Below, in pieces: positions 28,126 through 37,760 of a stretch of DNA of 64,000 bases. Location: NCBI GenBank assembly GCA_022842725.1, contig JALHOZ010000003.1, forward strand, positions 62,001-126,000. The letters run 5' to 3'. Source of the DNA: Saprospiraceae bacterium. Its GTDB lineage: Bacteria > Bacteroidota > Bacteroidia > Chitinophagales > Saprospiraceae. Positions within the stretch are counted from its first letter, which is position 1, and every line of letters begins with the position of its first letter. Both the position numbers and the translations under genes were made by a program. A model generated the notes under the pieces. The model was not told the origin of the DNA. It worked only from the letters and a program-made list of their open reading frames with translations, and made no database searches.

Positions 28126-28171
28126 AAAAAGGTTCCAAATTCTGTTTTCGTCTTTTATTTTGAACTCCAAA

Positions 28172-28201
28172 TGTATTCCGTTATCTGAAAATGGAATACA
28201 C
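28172..28201 (+). terminator. possible transcript-end hairpin after the helicase gene
   Basis: TGTATTCC pairs with GGAATACA around a 13-nt loop. No T-tract follows on the plus strand, so the call is tentative. Confidence 0.35.
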
Positions 28202-28236
28202 AAAAAAAAACGTCTGCCTCTTTGTAGAAGCAGACG
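28202..28236 (-). terminator. rho-independent terminator of the HtrA protease gene
   Basis: CGTCTGC (28211-28217) and GCAGACG (28230-28236), with an inner TCT/AGA, form the stem. Read on the minus strand it is followed by nine T residues, 45 bp after the protease stop codon. Confidence 0.88.
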
Positions 28237-28280
28237 AATCAAAACAAAACGAAAAACCAACTTTCTTTAACTAAACCAAC

Positions 28281-29450
28281 TTATAGTGATTTCTTGAGGA
28301 GTAACGGTATCATCATCTCTTTACCTTCCCTGTTTACTTTTACTTCAACCTTATCCCCTACTTTTTTGAGTTTTAAGGTCTTCTCTATATCTTCGTAGCT
28401 TGAAATTTTTGTTTTATTAATTTCGATAATTACATCTCCCGGCAATATACCTCCCAACTGGGCAGAACTTCTTTTGTCCACCTCATGGACATAAAATCCT
28501 GATGGTGTTTTAAGCTTCAGATCAAATTCTTTAACCAATTCTTCATTTACATCATAACCTCCGATGCCCAAATTGGTTGATCTGTCGATGTCACCGCCAT
28601 TTTCTATAATATCAGAAACCACTTTTTTGACAATTTTGCTGGGAATCGCAAAGGAATATCCTGCAAAAACTCCTGTAGGCGTGGCAATTGCGGTATTGAT
28701 GCCCACCAATTCTCCCTGAAGATTGACCAAAGCGCCTCCACTGTTTCCGGGATTGATGGCCGCATCGGTTTGTATAAAATCTTCAATGGTTTTTTCTCCT
28801 TTGATGATGTCAAGAGATCTCCCTTTGGCACTCACGATACCTGCCGTCACTGTTGATGTCAGATATCCGAACGGATTACCCACCGCCAGTACCCATTCTC
28901 CTACCTGTATCGCATCGGAATCACCAAAACGTATTGGGTTGATATCTCCCGATGGTTCTATCTTGAGAACTGCCAGGTCTGTACTGCTGTCCGTTCCAAC
29001 TTTTTTAGCTATATATTCTTTGCCGTTTGAGTCGGTCACTTTTATTTTGTCTGCGAATCCTACAACGTGATTATTCGTTATGATGTATCCTTCTTTATTG
29101 TATATCACGCCTGAACCTGTTCCGTTTTTAGGTCGGTAAAAGTTTTCGCCAAAAAAATCTTCAAAATTAAAAAAGTCTGAAAAAGGATCCACGGATTGTC
29201 TTTCCTGCCTTTTTTTAGCCATAAGCTGCTGACTTTCTTCCGCATAAATATGGACTACCGTATTGGTCGTTTTTTTAGCACTTTCAATAAAATTGATATT
29301 GGTATTCACCGCATTGGTAGCATGACCCGTTTGAACGACAGGGTACGTATATCCGGCAATGTCCTGAACAGACTGATTCTTTTTGGTAAAAAAGAAAACG
29401 ACTAGCCCTCCTAAGATTCCCGCAAAGAATAATTGAATAAAGGTTTTCAT
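28281..29450 (-). CDS. HtrA/DegP-family serine protease
   Basis: A 389-aa trypsin-like protease of the envelope. The N-terminal membrane segment (about 4-22, FFAGILGGLVVFFF) either anchors or exports it. The catalytic triad is His128 (TNNHVVG), Asp158 (TDLAVLK) and Ser237 (NPGNSGGALV). One C-terminal PDZ domain is visible (LGGILPGDVIIEIN), so it resembles DegS or one-PDZ HtrA proteins rather than two-PDZ DegP. It normally degrades misfolded envelope proteins. It is followed by a strong terminator and appears to be a single-gene unit. Confidence 0.93.
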   Translation of the reverse strand: MKTFIQLFFAGILGGLVVFFFTKKNQSVQDIAGYTYPVVQTGHATNAVNTNINFIESAKKTTNTVVHIYAEESQQLMAKKRQERQSVDPFSDFFNFEDFFGENFYRPKNGTGSGVIYNKEGYIITNNHVVGFADKIKVTDSNGKEYIAKKVGTDSSTDLAVLKIEPSGDINPIRFGDSDAIQVGEWVLAVGNPFGYLTSTVTAGIVSAKGRSLDIIKGEKTIEDFIQTDAAINPGNSGGALVNLQGELVGINTAIATPTGVFAGYSFAIPSKIVKKVVSDIIENGGDIDRSTNLGIGGYDVNEELVKEFDLKLKTPSGFYVHEVDKRSSAQLGGILPGDVIIEINKTKISSYEDIEKTLKLKKVGDKVEVKVNREGKEMMIPLLLKKSL

Positions 29451-29569
29451 TTTCTGTTGGTTGTTATGAATCCTTAAACGCCAAAGATTGAAACAGGATT
29501 TTGAAACACCTTGAGTTTAACATAATCTTAACGCCAAACCCTTCAAAGTGAGGATAAAAAGCAGGAATT

Positions 29570-30727
29570 CTAAACAAAAATGCTCAAAAAAACACCGTCT
29601 GATGGTTCAACTTTCAACAAATCAGGCGCTATACCAAACTTTTTAAAATAGGCTTCTGACAATATTTCAAATATTTTTTCTGCCTGATTGGTTTTCATCA
29701 GATTGATGGTACAACCTCCAAAACCACCTCCCATCATTCTGCCTCCTGACCAACCATCCTGACCGGATGCCAAGGATACTAAAAAATCGAGCTCTTCACA
29801 ACTGACTTCATAGTCTTTGGATAAACTTTCGTGGGATTGGATTAATAATTGGCCACAAGCAGCAAAGTTTTTGTTTTTCAAAAACTGAGTCATTTGCAAT
29901 GTTCGTTTGTTTTCAAAAATAATGTGGCGGGCCCGTTTTATTAATACCGGATCTTCTAAACCGTCAAGAAAAGCATCATTTTCGATATTTTTATACAATA
30001 ATTCCGGCTCACCTTTTGTTTGGCGGATGATCTGTAATGCCTCTTCACTTTGTTTCCTGCGTGTGTTGTACGGGCTGTCAACGAGTTGATGTTTTACATT
30101 GGTGTTGATGAGATAAAATGCATACGGATCTGTATGTACCGGAATATATTCATGTGAGGCTGATTCACAGTCCAGGAGTAAGGCATAATCTTTTTTTCCT
30201 GACAATATGGTGTATTGATCCATCATTCCTCCCAATACGCCGGAACCATGTTCTGCTTTGACCGCCAACCGAACCAATTCGTTTACATCAAAACCGCAGG
30301 AATAAACATGATTGAGTAAAAACAGGAATCCGCAGGTTAATGCTGATGAAGAAGACATTCCGGCACCGATTGGTAAATCACCGCCAAAAACGACGGACAA
30401 ACCAAAAGAGACATCCTTCAGACCCAATTGTTGGAAAGAGTGGTGTAAATAAGTCTGCCATAATTTTTGGGAATCGTCTTTTATGTCAGATACCAAAAAT
30501 CTGATTTCTTCACGGGTATCCAGAGCAAAAACCTCAAATTCCCTGGTTTCTGTTTTTTTTACCCAAAAATGAACTCCCTGTTGTGTGGCAAAAGGCAAAA
30601 CATATCCGAGGGTATAATCTGTATGTTCGCCGATGATGTTTGCTCTTCCCGGAGCAAATACGTACATATCCGGAACACCGTATTTTTCCCGGAAGACATC
30701 AAAAACCTGAGATTTGGAAAAAGCCAT
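29570..30727 (-). CDS. galK: galactokinase
   Basis: A 385-aa GHMP kinase that phosphorylates galactose at C1. The galactokinase signature FAPGRANIIGEHTDY is at about residues 24-38, the ATP loop PIGAGMSSSSAL at about 120-131, and the C-terminal GGRMMGGGFGGCTINL completes the site. No other Leloir genes (galT, galE) are nearby. Its start codon shares one base with the stop of the upstream DUF6265 lipoprotein gene (TAATG), so translation is coupled. Confidence 0.95.
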   Translation of the reverse strand: MAFSKSQVFDVFREKYGVPDMYVFAPGRANIIGEHTDYTLGYVLPFATQQGVHFWVKKTETREFEVFALDTREEIRFLVSDIKDDSQKLWQTYLHHSFQQLGLKDVSFGLSVVFGGDLPIGAGMSSSSALTCGFLFLLNHVYSCGFDVNELVRLAVKAEHGSGVLGGMMDQYTILSGKKDYALLLDCESASHEYIPVHTDPYAFYLINTNVKHQLVDSPYNTRRKQSEEALQIIRQTKGEPELLYKNIENDAFLDGLEDPVLIKRARHIIFENKRTLQMTQFLKNKNFAACGQLLIQSHESLSKDYEVSCEELDFLVSLASGQDGWSGGRMMGGGFGGCTINLMKTNQAEKIFEILSEAYFKKFGIAPDLLKVEPSDGVFLSIFV

Positions 30728-31230
30728 TAATCCAACTTAAATGTTTTGTATGAGGACGGATTGCTGTTGTTGCCTGATATGGTAATCATCATACTTTTTT
30801 CATCCAATCTTTTATATTCTACCTTATTGGGATAGTCATAAGCCGGATTAGAAAAAATCAGTTTGTCGGTGGTTGAATTTTCAAGACCCAACATAATGAC
30901 TCTCGGGTTTTGCGGATCGAGTATCCGGGTTTTATACATCCAGGATCCTGCTACACGAACGATGGAAAGTACTTCTGTAATTTGTTTTGCTTGTGCAGAA
31001 TACATATTTCCTGCCAGGCTGTCTCCCTGTATGGCCCATGACTCTATAGTTGATTTATCTTCACTTTCCCATGAACCCTGAAGCCAGGCCAGATCATCAG
31101 GTGATTTGATTTTTTTGAACACATCACTGTTTTCAATTGGGGTGATCGTGGTTTCAGGCGCTTTTTTGTCCTGTTTGCACGAAACCATAAAGACGATCAA
31201 AAAAAATGCTATAAAACTATATTTTGTCAT
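30727..31230 (-). CDS. DUF6265-like lipoprotein
   Basis: A 167-aa lipoprotein with lipobox FMVSC (Cys18). The mature part begins with a low-complexity linker and then shows WLQGSWESEDKSTIESW and GNMYSAQ, which resemble DUF6265, a beta-barrel lipocalin-like family without known substrate. It lies in a tightly packed minus-strand run: its start overlaps the end of the DPP-IV gene by 14 bp and its stop overlaps the galK start by 1 bp. Confidence 0.75.
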   Translation of the reverse strand: MTKYSFIAFFLIVFMVSCKQDKKAPETTITPIENSDVFKKIKSPDDLAWLQGSWESEDKSTIESWAIQGDSLAGNMYSAQAKQITEVLSIVRVAGSWMYKTRILDPQNPRVIMLGLENSTTDKLIFSNPAYDYPNKVEYKRLDEKSMMITISGNNSNPSSYKTFKLD

Positions 31231-33391
31231 AAATAAAATTTGTCATTTTGGTAAAAAGATGAATTCTGGCGTTTTCACCGTATATTCCGTGATTTCTGTT
31301 GGGGTAATAATACGTATCAAACTGTTTTTTGTGTTTAATCAGGGCGTTGGCCATTTCCACGGCATGTTGAAAATGGACATTATCGTCAGCCATTCCGTGG
31401 ATCAAAAGATAATTTCCTTTCAATTTGTCAGCAAAATAAACCGGAGAATTTTCAGCATAACCGGATTGGTTTTCTGTGACGGTGCGCATGTACCTTTCGG
31501 TGTACACAGAGTCGTACCATTTCCAGCTGGTGACAGGAGCCACTGCTATAGCGGACTTAAAAACATCGTTGCCTTTCAAAATACAAAGTGATGACATAAA
31601 TCCACCGTAACTCCAGCCATAAATGCCGATTCTTGATCCGTCGACATACGGCAATGAAGCCATATATTTGGCTGCTTCTATCTGATCCAGGGTTTCGTAA
31701 TGTCCAAGTTTCAGATAGGTCATCTTTTTAAATTCTTCCCCTCTGTTTCCTGTACCTCTTCCGTCCACACAAATGACGATATATCCGTTTTGGACGATGG
31801 ATTGATACCACCAATAGTTGGTACCCTGCCACCTGTCCACCACGCTTTGACTTCCCGGACCACTGTACTGCGTCATAAATACCGGATATTTTTTGTTTGG
31901 ATCAAAATTTTTCGGTTTACACATCCAACCATTTAGTCTTACTCCTTCACTGGTGGTAAAGTCAAAAAACTCTATTGGAGACACTCCATATTCCGATAAT
32001 TTTTCGGTAAGTGCACCATTTTTTTCCAAAACCCTGACCAATGTTTTGTCTCTTTTATAAACCGATGAAACCGGTGGTGTGTTGATGGAACTTTGGTGCA
32101 AAACAAAAATATCAAAAGTCGAACTAAATTGTGCAGAATGACTTCCGGATTCATCTGATAGCGGTGTAAAATACGAACCATCAGGATTGATGGAATAAAT
32201 AGCCGATTCCATCGGATTTTTGACGGAAGCTTTAAAAAATATCTTTTGATTGGCTTCGTCCACGCCATATATTTCACTCACGTCATAATTTCCGGGAGTC
32301 AGTTTTTTAATTTCTTTACCCGACATATCGAAGAGATATATTTGATTGTAGCCTTCTTTTTCTGAAAGGGTAACAAACCTCTTTCCGTCACTCAGAAAAA
32401 ATGTATAGTCGTGAATATCCACATAATATTTGTTTTTTTCTTCATAAAGAAGACTTTTATTGCCTGACACTACATCAAAATTGTACCAGGAAAGATGATT
32501 CTGATGTCTGTTTAACGAATAAACAACCAGATTTTTATCGTCTTGTGTCCATTTTATTCTCGGGATATACATGTCCTTTTCGTTTGAAACGGAAAGGTCT
32601 TTTACTTTTTTCTTTTTGACATCATAAACCCTGACGCTTACTTCCGCATTTTTTTCACCAACCTTAGGGTATTTGAAGGTTTCCTTTACCGGATACATTT
32701 CATCATAATAATAGTCCATGGTAAATTCAGGTACCATCGATTCGTCAAAACGCAGGAAGGCAATAAAACTTCCGTTTTTTGACCATTCATATGCCTGTGT
32801 AAATGAAAACTCCTCTTCATAAACCCAGTCACACATACCATTGATGATGTTGTTTTTTTGACCATCTTTGGTGATTTGCATAGTTTTACCGCTTGACAAA
32901 TCCGTGTAAAACAGATTATTTTCATAAACAAAAGCTACTTTGGACTCATCCGGAGAAAAGGAAGCATTTGAAACTTTTCCATCCGGAAAAACGGCACTTA
33001 TTTTTTGTGATTTGCGATCATAAACAAATACTTTGTTTTTTGAAGAATGTCTGTACACAGGTTCTCCTTCACTGGTGATCAAAATTTTATTTTCATTGCT
33101 GCTGAACGTGTAATCTTCGATTCTTCCGCTGAAGCCTCCTGTGTTTTCCAAAGTTGATATATTCATCAAGTCTTCGACAAAACTTCCATCCAGGATATTG
33201 TACTTTTTAATGACATTTCCTTCTTTACGGGTATAATGAATGCCGTCCTTCAAAAAACGAAAATCCGAAACAGACTTGGTTTGGAAAACATTTTTTTCAT
33301 AAATATCTTCAAGCGTTATAGGTTTTTGACCATAAACGGATATTTGAAAAAAACAAAATATCACATAAAACAAGGGAAAACGAAACTTCAT
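31217..33391 (-). CDS. dipeptidyl peptidase IV (S9B family)
   Basis: A 724-aa secreted serine peptidase that removes X-Pro or X-Ala dipeptides. The ATG at 33391 gives a signal peptide ending SVYGQ, and a TATCTTTG box 46 bp upstream supports it over the longer frame. An eight-bladed beta-propeller (about 25-470) carries the conserved WVYEEEF substrate-binding motif. The hydrolase domain holds GWSYGGFMS (Ser, about 593), MADDNVHF (Asp, about 665) and NRNHGIYG (His, about 700). It is the first gene of an overlapping trio with a lipoprotein and galK. Confidence 0.95.
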   Translation of the reverse strand: MKFRFPLFYVIFCFFQISVYGQKPITLEDIYEKNVFQTKSVSDFRFLKDGIHYTRKEGNVIKKYNILDGSFVEDLMNISTLENTGGFSGRIEDYTFSSNENKILITSEGEPVYRHSSKNKVFVYDRKSQKISAVFPDGKVSNASFSPDESKVAFVYENNLFYTDLSSGKTMQITKDGQKNNIINGMCDWVYEEEFSFTQAYEWSKNGSFIAFLRFDESMVPEFTMDYYYDEMYPVKETFKYPKVGEKNAEVSVRVYDVKKKKVKDLSVSNEKDMYIPRIKWTQDDKNLVVYSLNRHQNHLSWYNFDVVSGNKSLLYEEKNKYYVDIHDYTFFLSDGKRFVTLSEKEGYNQIYLFDMSGKEIKKLTPGNYDVSEIYGVDEANQKIFFKASVKNPMESAIYSINPDGSYFTPLSDESGSHSAQFSSTFDIFVLHQSSINTPPVSSVYKRDKTLVRVLEKNGALTEKLSEYGVSPIEFFDFTTSEGVRLNGWMCKPKNFDPNKKYPVFMTQYSGPGSQSVVDRWQGTNYWWYQSIVQNGYIVICVDGRGTGNRGEEFKKMTYLKLGHYETLDQIEAAKYMASLPYVDGSRIGIYGWSYGGFMSSLCILKGNDVFKSAIAVAPVTSWKWYDSVYTERYMRTVTENQSGYAENSPVYFADKLKGNYLLIHGMADDNVHFQHAVEMANALIKHKKQFDTYYYPNRNHGIYGENARIHLFTKMTNFIYDKI

Positions 33392-33437
33392 ATTAATCGT
33401 TTTGATGATAATAAATCGGGTCATTATAAATGAAAAA

Positions 33438-33445
33438 CAAAGATA
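33438..33445 (-). promoter_or_regulatory. -7 element (TATCTTTG) for the DPP-IV gene
   Basis: It matches TAnnTTTG and lies 46 bp before the ATG at 33391, just past the stop codon of the TPR lipoprotein gene. Confidence 0.5.
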
Positions 33446-33449
33446 AAAA

Positions 33450-34454
33450 CTATTTGCTGCTTTTCAGCTTTTCCAAATCTTTGATAATGTCAGGATTATC
33501 ACTGTCCAGATTAAGCGCTGTTTCGAGGTCTTTGACAGCTTCATTGATTTTTCCCCTATCCTTTTGTGTCAATCCCCGAAAATAAAACCCGTTAGCATTG
33601 GTTGGTGCAATACCTGTCAGGATGTTAAATTGTTCGTATGCACGATCCAAAGAATCCAGTTCCCTGTACAAAATCCCGGAATTCAGGTAAGCGTCCTGAT
33701 AGTCTTTATTAGAAATGATGATTTCACGATACAATTCCAATGCTTTGGGAATGTTGTTGTGGTTTTGGTAATAATATGCGAGTGCGTGTTTTGCCTGTGG
33801 TGATGCCGGATCTGACAATACGGCACTTTCATAATACTTTTGAGCCCTTGTATCTTTGTTTTTTTCCATCAATTCTCCAAGCATCAACCAGGCATCTGTG
33901 AGTTTTGAATCCATCTCCACTGCTGTCTGAAAGCTGTTGATAGCCCTTGGTATATCATCCAAAGCTCTGAAATTAACACCCAACATAAAGTAACATTCGG
34001 CGTTTTGTGCATCTACTTTTACAGCCTGATTGATGGTAAGAATACTGTTTTCATACTCTTCGAGAATATATTGAATTTCAGCTGTTTTTAACAGAGATGG
34101 TACTCTTTCAGGATACAGTCCAAGGACTTTAAACATGGTTTTTTTTGCACTTGCGCCATCCCCGCTATCGAGATAACAATCTGATAAAAAGTGATAAAGA
34201 ACAGGATTGAGACTATCTAAAGAAATAGCTTTTAAAACATCTGGAATGGCTCTGTCATAAAGATTTTTTTCATAAAAAAATTTCGCTCTTTGCATGTAGA
34301 GTTCCGGTTTGTTTGGATTATTGACAATTTCCTGAGAAACTTTTTCAATTTCCGGATAGCCTGAAGAATTAGTATTGGTTTCCGTATTTTTGTCTTTACA
34401 ACCAAAGATTATCAAAAATCCAAACAGGAAAAAATAATAAAAAGAGTGTTTCAT
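33450..34454 (-). CDS. TPR-repeat lipoprotein
   Basis: A 334-aa lipoprotein with lipobox IIFGC (Cys19). The rest is about eight tetratricopeptide repeats from residue 45 to the end, visible as recurring patterns such as AKFFYEKNLYDRAIPDVLKA, AECYFMLGVNFRALDDIPRA and YFRGLTQKDRGKINEAVKDL. TPR proteins scaffold other proteins, here on the periplasmic side of a membrane. No catalytic domain is present and the partner is unknown. Confidence 0.88.
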   Translation of the reverse strand: MKHSFYYFFLFGFLIIFGCKDKNTETNTNSSGYPEIEKVSQEIVNNPNKPELYMQRAKFFYEKNLYDRAIPDVLKAISLDSLNPVLYHFLSDCYLDSGDGASAKKTMFKVLGLYPERVPSLLKTAEIQYILEEYENSILTINQAVKVDAQNAECYFMLGVNFRALDDIPRAINSFQTAVEMDSKLTDAWLMLGELMEKNKDTRAQKYYESAVLSDPASPQAKHALAYYYQNHNNIPKALELYREIIISNKDYQDAYLNSGILYRELDSLDRAYEQFNILTGIAPTNANGFYFRGLTQKDRGKINEAVKDLETALNLDSDNPDIIKDLEKLKSSK

Positions 34455-34707
34455 ACTTTACAACTTGGGTCAAAATCGAATGCTGTGGTGTTATTCTAAA
34501 AAAAATTTGCAAAAAAGGTAAATAAAACCACAAGGTAACACTATTTATTATCTGTAAGTTTATGGAAATGGTGTCGGTTTTTTCAAATCTTTGGAAATGT
34601 ACTCCTAAATACACTCATGCTTGGTCAAATAAAAGTGGATTTTTAAATACATAATGCCTTTCAATCCTAAAAATATATTTTGCCAACCCGATATTCATAA
34701 AAAGAAG

Positions 34708-34715
34708 TAATTTTG
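34708..34715 (+). promoter_or_regulatory. -7 element (TAATTTTG) for the MazG-like gene
   Basis: It lies 11 nt before the ATG at 34727, predicting a very short leader. Confidence 0.5.
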
Positions 34716-34726
34716 ACATTAAAAAA

Positions 34727-35068
34727 ATGACCATAAAACAATACCAACAAGAAGTAGATTCATGGATCCAAACCGTAGGTGTCCGGTACTTTTCTCCCCT
34801 GACCAACATGGCCATTCTAACGGAAGAAGTGGGCGAAGTAGCCCGCCTTTTAGCCCGAATCCACGGAGATCAATCCTTCAAAGAATCAGAAAAAACAGAA
34901 AATCACCTTTTAAAACTGGAAGATGAACTGTGTGATGTCATTTGGGTGGTGACCTGTCTTGCAAATCAAAGTGGAATTGACCTGACAAAAGCTCTTCAAA
35001 AAAATTTTGACAAAAAAAATAAACGGGACTCAGAAAGACATAAAAACAACGAAAAATTAAACAGCTGA
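34727..35068 (+). CDS. MazG-like nucleotide pyrophosphohydrolase
   Basis: A 113-aa all-alpha NTP pyrophosphatase. The metal-binding motif is EEVGE (Glu33, Glu34, Glu37) with DELCD (about 66-70), the normal EExxE...ExxD arrangement. Such enzymes hydrolyse non-canonical or excess nucleoside triphosphates to the monophosphate. It is the first gene of a plus-strand group with an SDR, a DUF3109 protein and an AI-2E transporter. The C-terminal tail is charged and probably disordered. Confidence 0.9.
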   Translation: MTIKQYQQEVDSWIQTVGVRYFSPLTNMAILTEEVGEVARLLARIHGDQSFKESEKTENHLLKLEDELCDVIWVVTCLANQSGIDLTKALQKNFDKKNKRDSERHKNNEKLNS

Positions 35069-35111
35069 ACTTAATAGTAGTCTTAATGTTCTTTTTATAT
35101 AAATAAATTTT

Positions 35112-35819
35112 ATGTCAAACAAAAATGTATTGATCACCGGTGGTACAAAAGGTATCGGATTCGGCATTGCTGAAGTCCTTTTGTCTCATAATTATAACGT
35201 AGTCATCACGGGAAGAAACCAACAAGGTGTCGATGAGGCCATCAGTCTGCTTGGAAAAATATCCGGAACGGGCAAAATTCTGGGTTATGCCTGCGATGTG
35301 ACCGATTTGCCTTCTATGACAGAAATGATGGACAAAATTCATCAGCAAATTGGCAAAACAGACGTCGTAATCGCTAATGCAGGAATCGGACATTTTGGGT
35401 CAATCGAAGATTTGACAGCTGATCAGTGGCAAGAAACGATGGACATCAACCTGACCGGCGTTTTTAATACGGTCAAAGCATCGCTGGAAGATGTAAAAGA
35501 AAAACAAGGATACATTATCACAATTGCGAGCCTCGCAGGGACCAACTTTTTTGCCGGAGGCTCCGCTTATAATGCCAGCAAGTTTGGGTTGGTAGGTTTT
35601 TCTCAGGCTATTATGTTGGATTTGAGAAAGTACGGCGTAAAAGTGACTACCATTATGCCGGGGTCTGTGACAAGCCATTTTAACAACCATGTTCCCAATG
35701 AAGGAGATGATTGGAAAATCCAACCGGAAGATATAGGTCAAATGGTTTTGGACTTGTTAAATATGAATCCGAGGACATTACCGAGCAAAATTGAAGTCAG
35801 ACCGACACTACCAAAATAA
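35112..35819 (+). CDS. short-chain dehydrogenase/reductase
   Basis: A 235-aa SDR oxidoreductase. It has the cofactor motif TGGTKGIGFGIA at the N-terminus, NAGIGHFG, a catalytic serine in TIASLAGTN and the YNASK pair (about Tyr155, Lys159). The arginine and lysine pattern after the second strand (GRNQQG) suits NADP. The substrate cannot be deduced. It follows the MazG-like gene by 43 bp and precedes the DUF3109 gene by 5 bp. Confidence 0.9.
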   Translation: MSNKNVLITGGTKGIGFGIAEVLLSHNYNVVITGRNQQGVDEAISLLGKISGTGKILGYACDVTDLPSMTEMMDKIHQQIGKTDVVIANAGIGHFGSIEDLTADQWQETMDINLTGVFNTVKASLEDVKEKQGYIITIASLAGTNFFAGGSAYNASKFGLVGFSQAIMLDLRKYGVKVTTIMPGSVTSHFNNHVPNEGDDWKIQPEDIGQMVLDLLNMNPRTLPSKIEVRPTLPK

Positions 35820-35824
35820 AGATT

Positions 35825-36409
35825 ATGTTGGTATTGGATGATGTTTTGATCAGCGAAGAAATATTCACAGAGTCCTTTATTTGCCATCTTGACAAGTGTA
35901 AAGGAGCCTGCTGTTGGGAAGGAGATTACGGCGCACCTTTATCCGTCGAAGAAACAGAAATTCTGGATAAAATACAGGACAAACTGACTGGTTTTATTCC
36001 GGTAAAAACCGTGGATTTATTAAAAGAAACTCCCGGATATATTTATGAAAAAAAAGCCAAAACCTGGGCTACCCAATGTTATGAAGATGGCGCCTGTATC
36101 TATCTGCAAAAAGACGAAACCACCGGATTTGCTCAATGTGGCATAGAAAAAGCATATCAGGCCGGAAAAATTCAGTATCAAAAACCACTGTCATGTCATT
36201 TATATCCTATCAGGGTCACGACAAACAAAGACTTGGGCTTTGAAGCCTGGAATTATGATCGTTGGGATATATGTAGCGCTGCCTGTACACTGGGTGCAGA
36301 ACAGAAAATGCCGGTCTTTCGGTTTTTAAAAAATGCCATCATCAGGTACAAAAATGAAGATTTTTACAACCGAATGGAAGAAGCCTACGCATATTATAAA
36401 AGTCAATAA
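35825..36409 (+). CDS. DUF3109 family cysteine-rich protein
   Basis: A 194-aa cytoplasmic protein of the DUF3109 family, common in Bacteroidota. Conserved cysteines occur as CHLDKCKGACC near residues 20-30, then CYEDGAC, QCGIEK, SCHLYPIRV and CSAAC. This pattern resembles that of YkgJ-type putative zinc/iron chelating proteins, so it probably binds a metal or an Fe-S cluster. The function is unknown. It begins 5 bp after the SDR gene. Confidence 0.85.
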   Translation: MLVLDDVLISEEIFTESFICHLDKCKGACCWEGDYGAPLSVEETEILDKIQDKLTGFIPVKTVDLLKETPGYIYEKKAKTWATQCYEDGACIYLQKDETTGFAQCGIEKAYQAGKIQYQKPLSCHLYPIRVTTNKDLGFEAWNYDRWDICSAACTLGAEQKMPVFRFLKNAIIRYKNEDFYNRMEEAYAYYKSQ

Positions 36410-36431
36410 ATTTTGGATTTTAAAATATCTG

Positions 36432-36439
36432 TATCTTTG
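36432..36439 (+). promoter_or_regulatory. -7 element (TATCTTTG) for the AI-2E transporter gene
   Basis: It lies 20 nt before the ATG at 36460. TTTG at 36412-36415 is 16 nt upstream. Confidence 0.5.
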
Positions 36440-36459
36440 TGGATTAAAATGTCCGTAAA

Positions 36460-37740
36460 ATGCAGATCAATATCAACAATAAATATTTTTACTACATCAT
36501 ACCTTTAGCTATTGCAGGTTTGATTTTTTATTATCTGTCTGATATTGTTTCTTATGTAATCCTCGCCTGGGCTTTGTCAATGATCGGCGCCCCTATTGTT
36601 CGGTTTTTTAAACGGTTTATGGGCAAAAATGCTGCTGCATTGCTCACCATTGGCGTTTTTCTCATATTTTTTATGTTGCTGATGTGGATTTTTATCCCGC
36701 CTTTGATAAATCAGGCCAGAAATCTGGCCAGTATTGATTATACAAGTGTAATCAATGCTTTAGAAGAGCCTGTCCAAGATTGGAAAAACTGGTTGGTTGA
36801 TAAAAGATTGTTGCCGGACAGCACCACTAATGTATTGGTCGAAACAAAAAAAGAAGCCGAGGATCCTTTCATATTTACCCATCAGGTTTTATTGGATACT
36901 CTTAATAATAAGATAGACTCAACAAGTAAGTCAACCAATGTAGCTGTTCTGGTCAAAATCGACGCTTCTGAGATGATGGCTTTGCAAAATGCCGGAAAAG
37001 AACCAGGTTTGGAAGAAAATGAAGATTTTTTTGAAAACCTCAAACAAAGTCTGTCAGATTTTTTAAGCCCTAAACTTATTCAATCTGTTTTCAGCAGCAT
37101 CGTTGGTGCTTTAGGCAATATTTTAGTCGCATTTTTGTCCATCTTTTTTATTGGTTTTTTCTTTCTCAGAGAGCAGGGGCTTTTTGACAATATTCTGGCA
37201 GGCATCGTACCTACGGGATATGAAGAACAGACCAAAGAAGCTGTAGGAATTACCAGCGATTTGTTGATTCGTTATCTGATCGGGATTTTGACGCAAACGA
37301 CCATCATTACCGTTTTTGTATCTGTTGCTTTGGGCATTTTGGGTGTTAAAAATGCACTCCTGATCGGGTTTTTTGCCGGATTTATGAATATAATTCCCTA
37401 TTTAGGTCCGATATTCGGAGCTTCCTTCGGTTTGTTGATTACGATATCTTCCAATCTCAACGAACCGTTTTATACCGTTTTAATGCCGATCATCATCAAA
37501 GTTATGATCGTATTTGCCATTATCCAATTGATCGACAATGTTGTTTTACAACCCAAAATATTCTCCAAAAGTGTAAAAGCGCATCCTTTGGAAATCTTTA
37601 TTATTGTACTTGTAGCCGGAAAACTTGGTGGTATTTTGGGAATGGTGCTCGCTATTCCACTTTATACGGTTTTCAGAGTAGTGGGCAAAGTATTCCTCAA
37701 AGAATTTAAAGTCATACAAAGTCTGACCAAAAACATGTAG
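36460..37740 (+). CDS. AI-2E family transporter (PerM/YdiK type)
   Basis: A 426-aa inner-membrane protein with about eight membrane helices: two at 12-50, one at 60-82, a soluble insertion at about 85-215, and the rest in the C-terminal half. The family core is visible in LIGFFAGFMNIIPYLGPIFG and VLQPKIFSKSVKAHPL. The family is named for autoinducer-2 export, but members also include sodium-coupled antiporters, so the substrate is uncertain. Confidence 0.88.
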   Translation: MQININNKYFYYIIPLAIAGLIFYYLSDIVSYVILAWALSMIGAPIVRFFKRFMGKNAAALLTIGVFLIFFMLLMWIFIPPLINQARNLASIDYTSVINALEEPVQDWKNWLVDKRLLPDSTTNVLVETKKEAEDPFIFTHQVLLDTLNNKIDSTSKSTNVAVLVKIDASEMMALQNAGKEPGLEENEDFFENLKQSLSDFLSPKLIQSVFSSIVGALGNILVAFLSIFFIGFFFLREQGLFDNILAGIVPTGYEEQTKEAVGITSDLLIRYLIGILTQTTIITVFVSVALGILGVKNALLIGFFAGFMNIIPYLGPIFGASFGLLITISSNLNEPFYTVLMPIIIKVMIVFAIIQLIDNVVLQPKIFSKSVKAHPLEIFIIVLVAGKLGGILGMVLAIPLYTVFRVVGKVFLKEFKVIQSLTKNM

Positions 37741-37760
37741 GCATCTGGTTCTGTGATATT

